Source: Cardiocondyla obscurior (lineage: Eukaryota > Arthropoda > Insecta > Hymenoptera > Formicidae). From it: DNA of 64,000 bases. How positions within the stretch are numbered: position 1 is the stretch's first letter; every line of letters begins with the position of its first letter. Below are positions 26,701 through 38,700 of the stretch, in pieces. The position numbers and the translations under genes were made by a program. The notes under the pieces were generated by a model, which saw nothing but the letters and a program-made list of their open reading frames with translations, was not told the origin of the DNA and searched no databases. Location: NCBI RefSeq assembly GCF_019399895.1, contig NC_091869.1:1550001-1614000 (forward strand), in the 5' to 3' direction.

Positions 26701-29700
26701 CTTCGTTTCCACCCGCCGAACTCCTCTTCGCCGTCTCTCTCGGGACTGCTCGTTACCGCGCGTTCTCTTTTTCGCTCTCCTTCTCTCTCGAGTCCTCTCT
26801 CGACGCGATCGTCTCCGCGCTAGCCGTGCACAGCCGGTCTCTACATGTAGTGTTGCCCGTGGGCCAAGTCTTTCCCTCCCTCGCTCACGCTCTCTCTTTC
26901 TCTCTTTTTCGCCACTCGATGTATATATATATATACATATATATTTCTCTCTTTTTCTCTCTCTCTTCCTCTTTGACACTCTTCGACTCCCGCTCCGTCT
27001 GGCTCACTCTCCTACTTCGACTGTCTTTATCCGCGACGCGTTGCGAACGATTCACACGTTTCGGGCTTTCACCCGGACCGATTCAATCGACTACGACGAC
27101 GACGACGAGTCCGAGAGGCAGTCAGTCTCCCGTTCCTCGATTCCACTCGCGGACATATGTGTTAACGCACTAACTTTTCGCGGAGAGTCGCCGTCGTCCT
27201 CTTCGCGGCTGGAAGATCGTGCGGTTTTTCCAGCACCACCGTCGACCGCCGGGCTCCTCTCCTGAGGGAGTATCTCGCTCCGGTCTCTCCTTCGACGCGA
27301 CTGGACGGACGTTCGCTCGTGTTTCCGGTTTCTCCCGTCGACTGACAACTTCGGACGCCGGCTGATCGACGCCGGCCGGAACGACGCCACCCGCTTGGTC
27401 TACGTGGACGGCTTCTTCCTGGCCGCGGAGGAGAATACCACACCGCCGGCGAGGCGCACAGCTGACCGGCCGGTCCGCCAAGCTCGGTCAATAGCCATAG
27501 CCAGCCGCGAGCTGCTGCCGAGGGTAGCTCGTGGTTCAGCACCTCGGCCATCTCCGGCAAACCACGGCTCCTTTCGTGGCCTTTACTACAGCCGTGCAGA
27601 CTCGTGCCGGAACGACGCCGGGGCCCCGTTCGTTTCGGCCCCGATCGAACCCGCCGGAATGGAAATTTCCTGTCGAACGCATTCCTAGGCGACCAGGCGG
27701 ATCGACCGAGCTGGACGAGCGAGGAACCGCGTTTCTCGGAGGTTCGCCTTCGCGTAAAGGGTCCACCTAAAAACAAATCTTTCAGCTGGACGTGACGCGT
27801 TGAACGAGGCTGGCGCGAGGGAATCAGCGGGGCCGAGCTCTGCGACGATCAGAATTGTGCCGACGACAGAGATCCGTTCTATTCGCTCGTGATTCGACTC
27901 CTCTTCTCCCAGAGACTTTAAATTAAATAATTCAGGGATGACAGACCGGTGGACCGAATCTCGAGGGGGGGAAAGGAACGATGGACGAAGGTAATCTGGT
28001 GAGTTTTAGGCGATGCAGTTTTTCCGTAACGTCAGGGATTCCTCATCGATCGCTGCTGACGGCACGATTGCGGGACCACGGCGGTTTCTCGGAGCATGAA
28101 AAACCTCTCTCGTCGTTCGACGATTGTGTCCGATCGGGCCGGAATAAGAAGTCAGCGGAGTCACTTCTGGAATGTTGGAAAATAAGATGCTCGACTGTGC
28201 GAGCACGTTGTGCTTGAGATGCATGCACAGTCGCGGTGCTTTAAGGAGAACTCAGTCACGGATTTGCTGACGCGCTTCCAAAGGTCCTTTGTCTCTGCAG
28301 CGAGCTCCTGCAGGAGAGTCGCAGCCGTAGAAGTCGTCTTGGAAAACTGGGGCAGTTTCGAGGCTCGTCTTGGAGTATAAATTCAGCCGGAGTTTCACAA
28401 CGAGAGGAATAAGTTGACATTTCATGGTACGAGCTCCGACTCCACCTTCGACCTCGTTGAGGCACGATGGCCAAATTTTTGACTTTTTGTAGAAAGAAGA
28501 CAAAGGCATTTGATGTTTCTCGAATAATAAATTCGAGATCTCCAAAAGGAATTTTTATTCCGTTGTTTTTGTTCCAGAATCTTCAAACGCATTTTAGTTT
28601 CAAATTCGCCGTGCTTATCAGCTGTCTTTCCGATTTTCCTACAGCTGTGTGATATCCACTTTTTTTTAAATCCATTTTTCAATTTATAGAGACGACAAGA
28701 TTGACTGATTCTTCACGATGACTTTACGAGGCGCCTTCAATGATGAAAATTCAATTCGTTGGTCGTTTCCGTGCGAGCTTCTCCCCGGAAACTTGATATT
28801 TTTTCGCGAATTATTTGTTTAACGAAACAGCAGCGGGCGCGCGCGAGAAAACCGCTTCGCAACGGATATTGATCGGGCAACGAGAGCGAGCGTTGACATG
28901 AATTTTATAGTTAACGTAGCACGCATGGCTGGCGGAGGTTGATAATGTTCAATCAAATCTACGCGTCATTAAACAAGTAAATCCCAAAAACAAAGGCGAA
29001 CAAATTTTTACTCGAAAATGTGCAAAACGGGACGTGCACATCTCTGTCGCACGAAAAAAAAAAAATATATCTTTTTTTCAAGCGTGTCACAACGTTACAT
29101 TAAAGGGACACGAAATTGGAATCGAATCAATTAAAGCTTTGTCGAACAAAGGACCCGCGCGCCCTTCTAAATTTCAATATTTGTAATACCGTTTGTAACG
29201 CAAAAATAACAGTGTTTTTAACGCCGACTTTAAATAATTCAATTAATCGTGCAAACAGTTATGCTGCCGCCTTTCAGCTTATCGGAATATAAATAGCGCG
29301 AGAGGGAACTCTGTAATTTATCAAAAATTGCGAGAGTGAACTTAAAAGAAAAAGAAAAGAAATAGGGGGAGGAAAAAAAAAATATAGCATTGTCCGCCTT
29401 TATCGGGCATGAAGCGTTAACACCTACTCGATCGGTTGCTTAATATATAATATGATTCGTGCGATTAATGAAAAATTATTATCGAATCGCAATCAGTCTA
29501 CTAACTGAGGCTCGCTCTTATCTAAGACCAGCTGCGATAAAGGACCGAACACTCGTCTGCAACCGCTCGCACACAAAGATTGCCGTCAGACAATACGATA
29601 GCGTAACGAGGAAACTATATATTAACTCTGTTACGTGCATCAATAGAATCGACTCGGTATTCTCTGACGTGTTCGATCCTCCTCGCGAAATTCATTTGTG

Positions 29701-32700
29701 TCAGACAGAATATTGCAGTCGTTGTAACAAATGCGGATATTTATAAGATTTTTATAAACATGAATTTATTAAATATTCATTAAAAAGTAACAATATTAAT
29801 TTCCCCTTTGCACAATAAATAATATATTAAATATCTACTAAAAAATATTCACTAATATAATAATCCAAATTAAAATCAAATTTTTTATGATTATTATAAG
29901 AACCATGTATTATATCTGAAAGCCTAAAAAAATCTCAAGACGCTTAATTTTTCATAGAACATCTCTCTCATATCTCTTCAATCCTTTCTTTGCACAAAGA
30001 GCTTTATTAATGCTTTTTAGCTAATTATATGACTCTATATACTTAAAAATATTCTCTCTTTAAATTATCTTTATTAATTCTTCTTATAGATGAAGAAAAA
30101 TGACCATCAAAGTAAATACTGTCCGAGATATTTAATAATTTCCATATTCGTGCTTCAGATTATTTTCAGATATATCTATATGTATATTTTTCTTACGCGA
30201 ACGTTATTAATACTGTAAGAAATAAAAATAATGGTACAGCATGCGTAAATAAAATATAAAAATAAGACAAACCTACGGTTAGCGTTACATTGATAAGCAA
30301 ATATTCAATGAACATTTTTCGAGTGATCCCGAAGGCTTTGATTTTCCGGCCAGCTGGGCAAAAGAAAGTCGAGGACCGGCTAACGAGGCAATTTAAACCC
30401 GAATTTCGAGGATGCCCTCAAAGAAAGGGACACACGAGAAGACCCTTTGATCAGAACTGCATACTCGATCGAGCGTTAACGTTGATACCTTTCAAACGCG
30501 ATCGTTTGCGCGAGACGTGTGTATTATTTTGTCTTTTTTTTTCTTTCTTTCTTTCTTTCCTTCCTTTTTTTTCAAGCTGAATATCTCGATCGTACATCCC
30601 TCTCAACCTACCACGAGATCCTTTTACTAGCGGATCCGGCATTCGCTCTTATCGTAAAAGCGCGCTGCGGGGGACGGAACGTAGGGACGCGGGTAGGCGG
30701 ACGAAGGGACAGGGAAAGGGACGTGAAAGTGAAAAGCGACTTTCCGAGCCAGTCGGTGTAGCGAAGGGCCTCCGGCGACGAAGGATGATCGAACCCTGCG
30801 GGCGAGCACGCGTGCGCATCGCGACAAGCACGTCCTGTTCAAGGTCACAGGGCCGCCCACGCCGCACGGTCGTCCGTCCCTTCGCCCAGCGAAGACCCGG
30901 TGCCCTTTATTGAAATTCGGCGGATCGATTGTCGTGATTGTGGGAGAGTGTTCTCTCTCTTTCTCAACGGTGCGCCCTCCCCGAGTTACGAAAACATGTT
31001 TAACCGCGATCGCCCGGCGATATTATGCTACCTTTAGACCGGGATTGTCTAAGTCTCTAAAGTCCACAAAGAGTAATTTACTTTGGAATAGTTTATGCAA
31101 TTTCCAACGTCAAATAATTTTGCATAGCTTCAAAGCAGTTGACTTAATTATTTATCGCCCGCAAATTAAAGCGACAATGAAGAAGCATGCTCTATCACGG
31201 ACTTGAGTTATTTTTTAATATTAAAAAATGAAGGTAAAGAAAATGTAACGTTTGTGCCGGATCACTCGCTCGGCGTTTTCATCCATGTCAGGGTGATTTG
31301 CGAAACTCGCTATGAAAACGCATTCCGCGATTCTGGCGATTTCGCACGCCACTAGGTATCTCTAATCTCACGTGAGGCGCGCTCACGGATCGCATCCGAT
31401 AATATCCAGCCACGTACAATTCGAACCGGCAGCTCTGAAATAACACGCGACAAAAACTCGGAGATCCCGGATGCCTGCAGCGGGTGTGTTTGCCCGCGAA
31501 TTCGAGCGGTGATCGCAAATTCCACTGATCGTGACGCGAATTGCCGAATGGCCGTAGCGCGGCGTATCCCGTAAAATCGGAGAATCGATTCCGCGTTGCG
31601 CAAAACTCTCCTTCCCTTTCAAAATTCTAAGTAAAAAAAAAAAAAACCTTGCGCGTAGTTAGAAGACTCGGAATGCATTTGCTCTCATTATTTCTGCAAC
31701 CGACAGGAATACATTCGTACCGTAAAAAAGCTTTCAAACAATTGACGCATTTTTACGTCGAACGATCACCTCGGGTCGGTAATTCAAAATTAAAGAACCG
31801 ACCATTAGTCCCTCGCCATTGACGTAAAAGCGTAGAGGAAAAAAAAATTGTCGTTTCTCCACTGCCCTGTCGCATACTTGTTTATCGGGCTTAAAAATAC
31901 CCAAAGGTCCCGAAGGGTTAGATACTTCCGTGTCACGGCCAAGATAAATAGCGAGGGACGGCGCTTGTTTTCGACGCTCCGCGAGGCTGCGACGCAGGTT
32001 GCGCGTAATGCGTGTGGTACGAAAGTATCGCGAGGGCAAAATCGAGCAAAAACCGGCCGTCCGCTTCGTATTATACGGGCGCGGCTGTCCGCGTCGGTGC
32101 TGTCTGTGCTTCTGTGCCGCCACATTTAATGATCGACGGAAGCCGCATCGTGCCCGAGTTCACTACGTATTTTAATTTAAATTTATATGAATACGTGGAA
32201 CGTTTCCCGCCTCCCGGATTCACGTTTCTTCTCGCTGACGAACTTATCGACGAACAAGCGACTCCCAACGCCAAGTCAAACTTGGTCGAGAATCTTGCTT
32301 TCCTTAAATTAAAAGCACAGACGCGCGCCTTACGCGGTTTAATGTATTTAAAACCAATTTAATTCAAGTTTGACGCGTGACGCTTCCTATAATAGATCAT
32401 TTCGCACCGTCGACGTCGTCGTCCAGCTCGAGTCGATTATTTAAAACACGGCTCGTTACGCGGAATATATGGCAACAAATCGCGAACGATTTTTCAAAGT
32501 GCGCACGAAACAAATATGGGCATAATTCGATTTAAAGCCTAATCGGATCTACCGCGGGTATTCAAATCGGATTTCCGCCTGACGCATCGCGCTACTCATC
32601 AACGTCGTCGCGCGTTTGCGGGACTGTGATTATCTTTCATCGAAACGTCGGCTCCTATCTGCACGCCTTTAACCGTCGTCACGAGCACACGTCGCACGTG

Positions 32701-35700
32701 CAAAGACGGTACGGCACCAGCAGCGAAACCGAAACACACCGACGGGTCAAGCGTTAGCTCTTTTTTTTTTTTTACAAGCAGTCGTAAAATAAATCCTTTG
32801 TTCTTCCATTAATTCGTCAAATTTCGAGTAGACTCGACCTCGCGATCGACGAAGCAAAAAATCACCAATCCGGGTGATCGCATATTATTTCAATGCACTG
32901 GCCTTACGCGCGATGCGATCGACTTTTGCAAGAACCACGCGATTTAAACGAGGCAAATGCTACTTCGCAGTTTTGACGAGTGAAACTTAATCGTGCATTC
33001 GCTCATGCTGGCCTAGCATTAATTTATCTGTACCAAGAAATGTCTATCATTACGTTACAAAAATCATGCTTAGCCGCTGTTATTATAACCTAGATTTCTA
33101 TGCCTCTATTAAGTCCTTCTTAAGGAAAACTAAGGGGACGACCAGCGGAAAGAGAAATATAATGAAACTCTTAAGTGTGACAAGAAATGTCTAAGCGTTT
33201 TATCTTCTCCCGCAGCGGTTTAACTGCGGTCTTATCTTCTCGTTCAACTTGTTTAGAACATACCGTTGGGAAAATGAAAATAATTGGCGTTAATAAATTA
33301 TACAAAGCGGGACGGATGCGATTTATTTCAATTGTGTCTGAAATTCAGAAAAAGAGGTAAAAACAATAATCGTGCAAGGCTGCTTTCGCCGCGATTTACT
33401 TTGTTCGTGCGTCTGGCACTTAAGATATTCAGAATCTTCGAGACACCCCGCGCGAGATGCGAAAATTACTCCGTTTAGTCACGGAAGGAGTTAGGCTGCG
33501 TCGATGCGATTCAGAGAAGCGCCTTGTCTTTTATCTCGATCGCGCGCGAATCGATCGCCAGATTCTTCGACGGGAGTCGCCGCCGGTGCGGATCGCAATT
33601 TATAAAATCGTGCAACAAGATGCCCGCCGAGCGAGGAGCCGTTAACGCGTCGCGTTACAATGGCGTGACGTTATATAACCACGTCGAACTGCGGAATATT
33701 TCGAATACTGATAATTAGGCACGCAATCGCCATCGATGACGGATGCCCCGCGTCCCGCGGTCGTAATATCTGGCTGTGTTCGTAACATTCTTAAAAATTC
33801 GCCGAGCGGCAATTTATTCGTCGCCGCCGATTCGATTATTCGCGCTTTGTCGGACAGAAAAGGAATAATTTAAGCGAATAAATTGCGGCCATCAATAAAT
33901 TTAATTTAAATCAATGCCGCGCGCTGTACAGAAATAATTCAAATAATTCGAATAACCGAATGCCAAATATTAATTGGCGCATATCCGCGGTTTGTACGAC
34001 AATTAATTAAGTGTATAAAGGTTCATCGATTATAGTCTAATATTAAAAGAATAATAGTAAAGGCTGTTGAATCGCGCAAATAAATATAATAGAAAACAAA
34101 TTTTTCGCCCCCTTCTTTACGTCGTTTAATTCACTCGATCCGTTAGGCTCCGGCTCGCGAACAGATTGATTCGACGCTAATTAATTTATCATAATCGACG
34201 AAGGACGACGCTGACGGATCGACGAAACAATGGAGCATAAAGCTGTAAATGGCGATTGTCCGTGGAAGCCTTTCGATCGGCTCTCCTCTCGACCCTTAAC
34301 CCGGGGAATCCCGAATTTCCCATAGCAACGTGACGGTGCACTCCATTACCCATGACCTCCGCGCCCCGAGCGCGCCTCCGCTGCGCTGCCTCTGTATCTG
34401 CGAATCAATGCAGCTCCGTCGCGTGCATCCCGGCATTCCCCGAAACGCGGCCGTAGGCTAATTGCAACGGAAATTACGACGAAAGAAAATCGTGCGCGCG
34501 TCCACGTACGCCACGCTACGCGCGCTCGTCGTTGTGGCGTAAAGAGAAGTTCGCGTTTCTCGACGTGCGCGTTTCATGCTGAACGAAACCTCCCAGAGGT
34601 CGAGCCCGATCAGCTCGTAAAATAGAAAAATTAACAGAAAATTATTACACCGTCCTCACTTTGTCAGCAAAATTGAACAATTTATCGAGTAAAATTGATA
34701 GTCTGTTAACCGACTCGAAACAAGCGCCCCATGCGTACACAAATGCGTTTTTTCGTATTTGTTCACAACTTGAATTCTGTGTTGGAAAAGTCATCAATTT
34801 GCGTTTAAATACGAACAGAATAGAAAGTCAGCGTTATCGATTCGTATTCTCATCGCACGCTCATTGCATTGCCAAGTTTGATGAACGTCATAATAGCACC
34901 GCGAATTACTTTCGTATTAAATACACCTTGAAATTAGATAGAGTTTAATATTGAATAAACGCCGGACAGACGAAGGAATAAATATCATTCTACGTTTGCT
35001 GTATATTCTATCTTAAAAAAAATTGGTGTGGCGCGTAAATTAGCTGTTAATTGTTTACCGCTTAAAACCGACGCTGATTAGTTCTCTCTCGCTTGGCTTG
35101 CTTCACGCCAAGCGAGAGTCAACGTCGGCAGTCAAGTCGGCGATTTTGAGGTTTGATTTAATTTTAATATTTAATTAATATGTCCAGGCAAAGACGGTCT
35201 TCGCGGTTTTCGAGATCGAGGACGACCTGGTGGAAGCACCGTCTTTGTCTGGACATACTAATTTAATATTACAATTAAATCGAACAAGTACAATTAAAGA
35301 GAACGAGAGGAACGAATAGATAGCCGCGGGGTGGGAAGGGGTGAGAGCGAGCGCGAGCCTACGTGCCGCTAGGAATATTCCCTTACTCTCGCTTTGTCCT
35401 TCTTCAGCGGTCGCGCGAAGTACACGTACTCTCTACGCACTGTACGGCAGCCACGTGTGTCCGTATCGGAAGTAATACTCATTTACGTATTGCGTACAAC
35501 GAAAACCGCCCGGTACGAGAACTATCTTCTCCTCTCCATCCTTCGTGTGAGGAGAGTACGTACGATACTCCGTGTGAGAAGAGCACGTGTCGCAGCCGGT
35601 TCGTCGGTCGTTTCGGGAGTTCCGTTAGTTATCGGGCGTCTTTATCACGATTATCTTTTTACGGGAGTGCGTTCGCGAGTGTCCAGTGCGCGGAAGGATG

Positions 35701-38700
35701 GCTCGTCACGTCCTATCTGAGAGGAGGAGCAGGCCCGGGGGGCATCATACATCGGCGGAGCAACTTTTAGGTGAGCATAAATTTTTTTTTAATTAAATCT
35801 TTATTAAAAAAAATTTGTATCTTTTTTTTTACTTTATTAAATGATATAATCTCTACATTAATATTTTCCTTTTTATGTTACAGACAACTGCAGAATTTTA
35901 CAACTCCGCTGAAGCTCATGCAGATTGGTAAGTCACATAATTTTTTTTTTTTCGTAGTTTATAATTGGGATCCCTTAAAAATAGCGCGCGTGTGGCCCGC
36001 GGGTGGTTTCTTCTAGTCTGTATTAAATATTTATAGTTTTTCAACCTTCATTTATGACGTTAAAAAATTTGTGCAGCTAACGATAAATCGTGGTACCTAA
36101 ATAAAATTTTTAAACACGGCCGAATAGAAAGGTACCGCAGCGGCTAAATAAAATATGTATATTCGAGAATGCACCGGCATTGCAGTCGAGCAAGACGATA
36201 ATCAAATTTGGACACTAATCAAATTTACGAGCTGATCGAAATTTATTAATTTCTCCATGGTGAAATATAAACTACTCGTTACTAACCGAGATAATCGATC
36301 TACCTAACAAAATTTCATACTTCTTTACAAAGTCTTTTTCTGTACATAATATATATTTTAACATGTAGTATTATTAAAAAAAAAAAAAAAAAAAAAAACT
36401 GCGTACATAACACGTTTGATGAAAATTTATTGAAAAAGCTGACATGAAAATTTAATTTGCGTAATTTAAAATAATATCTTCAAAAAACTGAAAACTCTGT
36501 TTAAGCGTGAAAAAAGTTATAAGTCTATTACACTTCATATGTGTTTAAATGCTTATCTTTAAGCAACGCGTATATTTAGGTGTCATTATGTATCACGTGA
36601 ATTCAAATCGACGATAGAAGCGTTGTCCAGATCACCGTGTTATATAAGCAATTATATAAGAAAATGACAAAAAATTAATCATTAGGCAATGCATTTTATG
36701 AAATAAAAAAAAAATAAAATAAAATCCGTAGTAGTAATTATAAAACGTTTAAAAGATTAGAACATCAGGATAGAAAACTATTAAATCGATATTAGTCATT
36801 TTTCTTGTTCGAGAAACTTAAGAGAGCTGATAACTGAAATACGTTCTTAGACACAGGAATAAAATTGATTCACAAAATAGCGCCTCAGGGAAACCAAAGA
36901 TACGCATTTATCGACAGATGTCGAAGGATGAAATACAGTCCGGACTGATTATCTTGCATTATTAATCAGATAAAAATATATTCTTAAATGAACATTGAAA
37001 ATTAATTCAAGACAAACGCTTTCAAGTATCTGCGAAATTATGCGCTTATAAATATATAAATATTGTAATTTAAAAAGAAACTATCGATTAACAGGAATTA
37101 ATATACATAAATGTTGATTGAAAAAAATTACTAACGATAAAAGAATTTCCGGTCAAAGAAATGTTTCGATAAGACACTTCTAATGTAAGATAAATAAATT
37201 TCTCAGAAGCAGTATTAGGACGAAATAAGGATATATGAACGTGAACGCGGTTCTCGAACGTGTTTCGAAAGAGGGAACTCGCTCGCGCGAACCGAGCGAG
37301 TTAATTTTAGTTTAATCGACCGACCTGATACCGAGCTTGCATACGAGCGGCAGTGCACGTATGAGCGTGCATGACGACGAGTTACACAAAGTGTCACCGA
37401 ACGGACGCGTCCCGAGGACAAAACGCGCCTTCGACGATAAATATCGCGCAAGTAGCGCAACAGAGGCTACGTCAGAAAGAACGTCAATTGCGTCGGGTAA
37501 CAGAAAAATATTACAATATATATTATACTTATAAAGAAACTCGTGCCAATACGTCTGGTGTGGTATTAAATTTGCAAGTCTCGCGTTTACGTAAGGCAGC
37601 TAATTACAGATAGCCAATAAAACACGCGATATTGCATTAACAGTATCAACGATAATATCTCGGGTAATCGAGAAGCTTAAGAAAATAAAGAAAAAAAAAA
37701 TATACATATATATAACACATCAGGAAAGAAGATCTCGTCATATGATCGATATCCCAAAAGATATACGCGAATGTCCGAGACAGATTGCATAGCGCGACTA
37801 TACGTGCGTCGGCGGGTTACGTGCACGTCGACACGGACCTCGTTTCCCCTACCATGCGATTCATTTCCGAGTTTTCCGACCCTTGAACAACGGCCGACGT
37901 CATCGGCGCCCAGGACGCGAAATCCTTGAGCGCAGCAGCCGGCCAAGGCCGACACTTGAGCGCGCCGAGCGCGGTAGCGCGTTGAGAGAATTTCAGGAGC
38001 GGTTCTCTAATATCGATTAGAGAGAGCGGCGCGACTGGGGATAGGGGTATAATTGGGGATTTTACACGGGTGGATTTAACGATCAAGACTTCGTGATGGC
38101 TTTATCATTGTTTCGAGTTTAGTGATTGATTCGATTTTAATACAGGCGCGAACTTACTTCTGGAAAAAAAAAAATGTTCAATTTTTGTTTAATCAAACGG
38201 AAAACAAAAACTCTTTATGTGCATCGCGCTGAGTACACTTCGCTTCCACGCGATTACGCGAGATTCTGGTTATTACTTAGATAGCATTTTGTCCGTAAAT
38301 TTAGATTACTCGATTTTTCGATCCGTACGTATCCCAGTTTTTCCAATCCGGATGATCCATACGCACATCAGCCCTCGAAAAGGGTGAGGTAGCCGGAGTT
38401 ATGGCGCATAGATCATCGGGTTGGAATCGGATAAACGAGGATGCCGGCTGAGCTTCCAAAAAGAGCAGGAGAGACAGTGTCGCAATGCAGATCTCCCCCT
38501 TGTCGCGATAAAAATGAAAAAGTGCTGCGCGATCTTCGATCTTTCCCAAAATAATTCCACCTCACGGCTCCATCGTAGATCATCGCAGACGCTAGTGTTG
38601 TTAAGACGTTACGCGGATAAAATTAAAGGAGATATTCTATTTCTATACGCAGATAAGATTAAGACATGCTTATATATAACAATTTCATTATCACGTTGTA

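Noticed and set aside
24822..27265. Very long plus-strand open frames (343, 214, 477 and 311 codons) and matching minus-strand ones
   Set aside because: All frames are open at once because the DNA is GC-rich with TC repeats. The products are Arg/Ser/Leu strings without domains, so I treat the region as promoter or leader.
29459..29746. 95-codon plus-strand frame
   Set aside because: Starts at a non-ATG codon, has no recognisable domain, and lies in the intron with no splice partner.
34661..34948. 95-codon plus-strand frame
   Set aside because: Non-ATG start and no family resemblance. Probably chance.
35363..35770. 135-codon frame in repeat copy 2, partly echoed in copy 1 (THCTAATC words)
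   Set aside because: The shared words follow from DNA similarity. The frame is broken elsewhere in copy 1, so coding is not supported.
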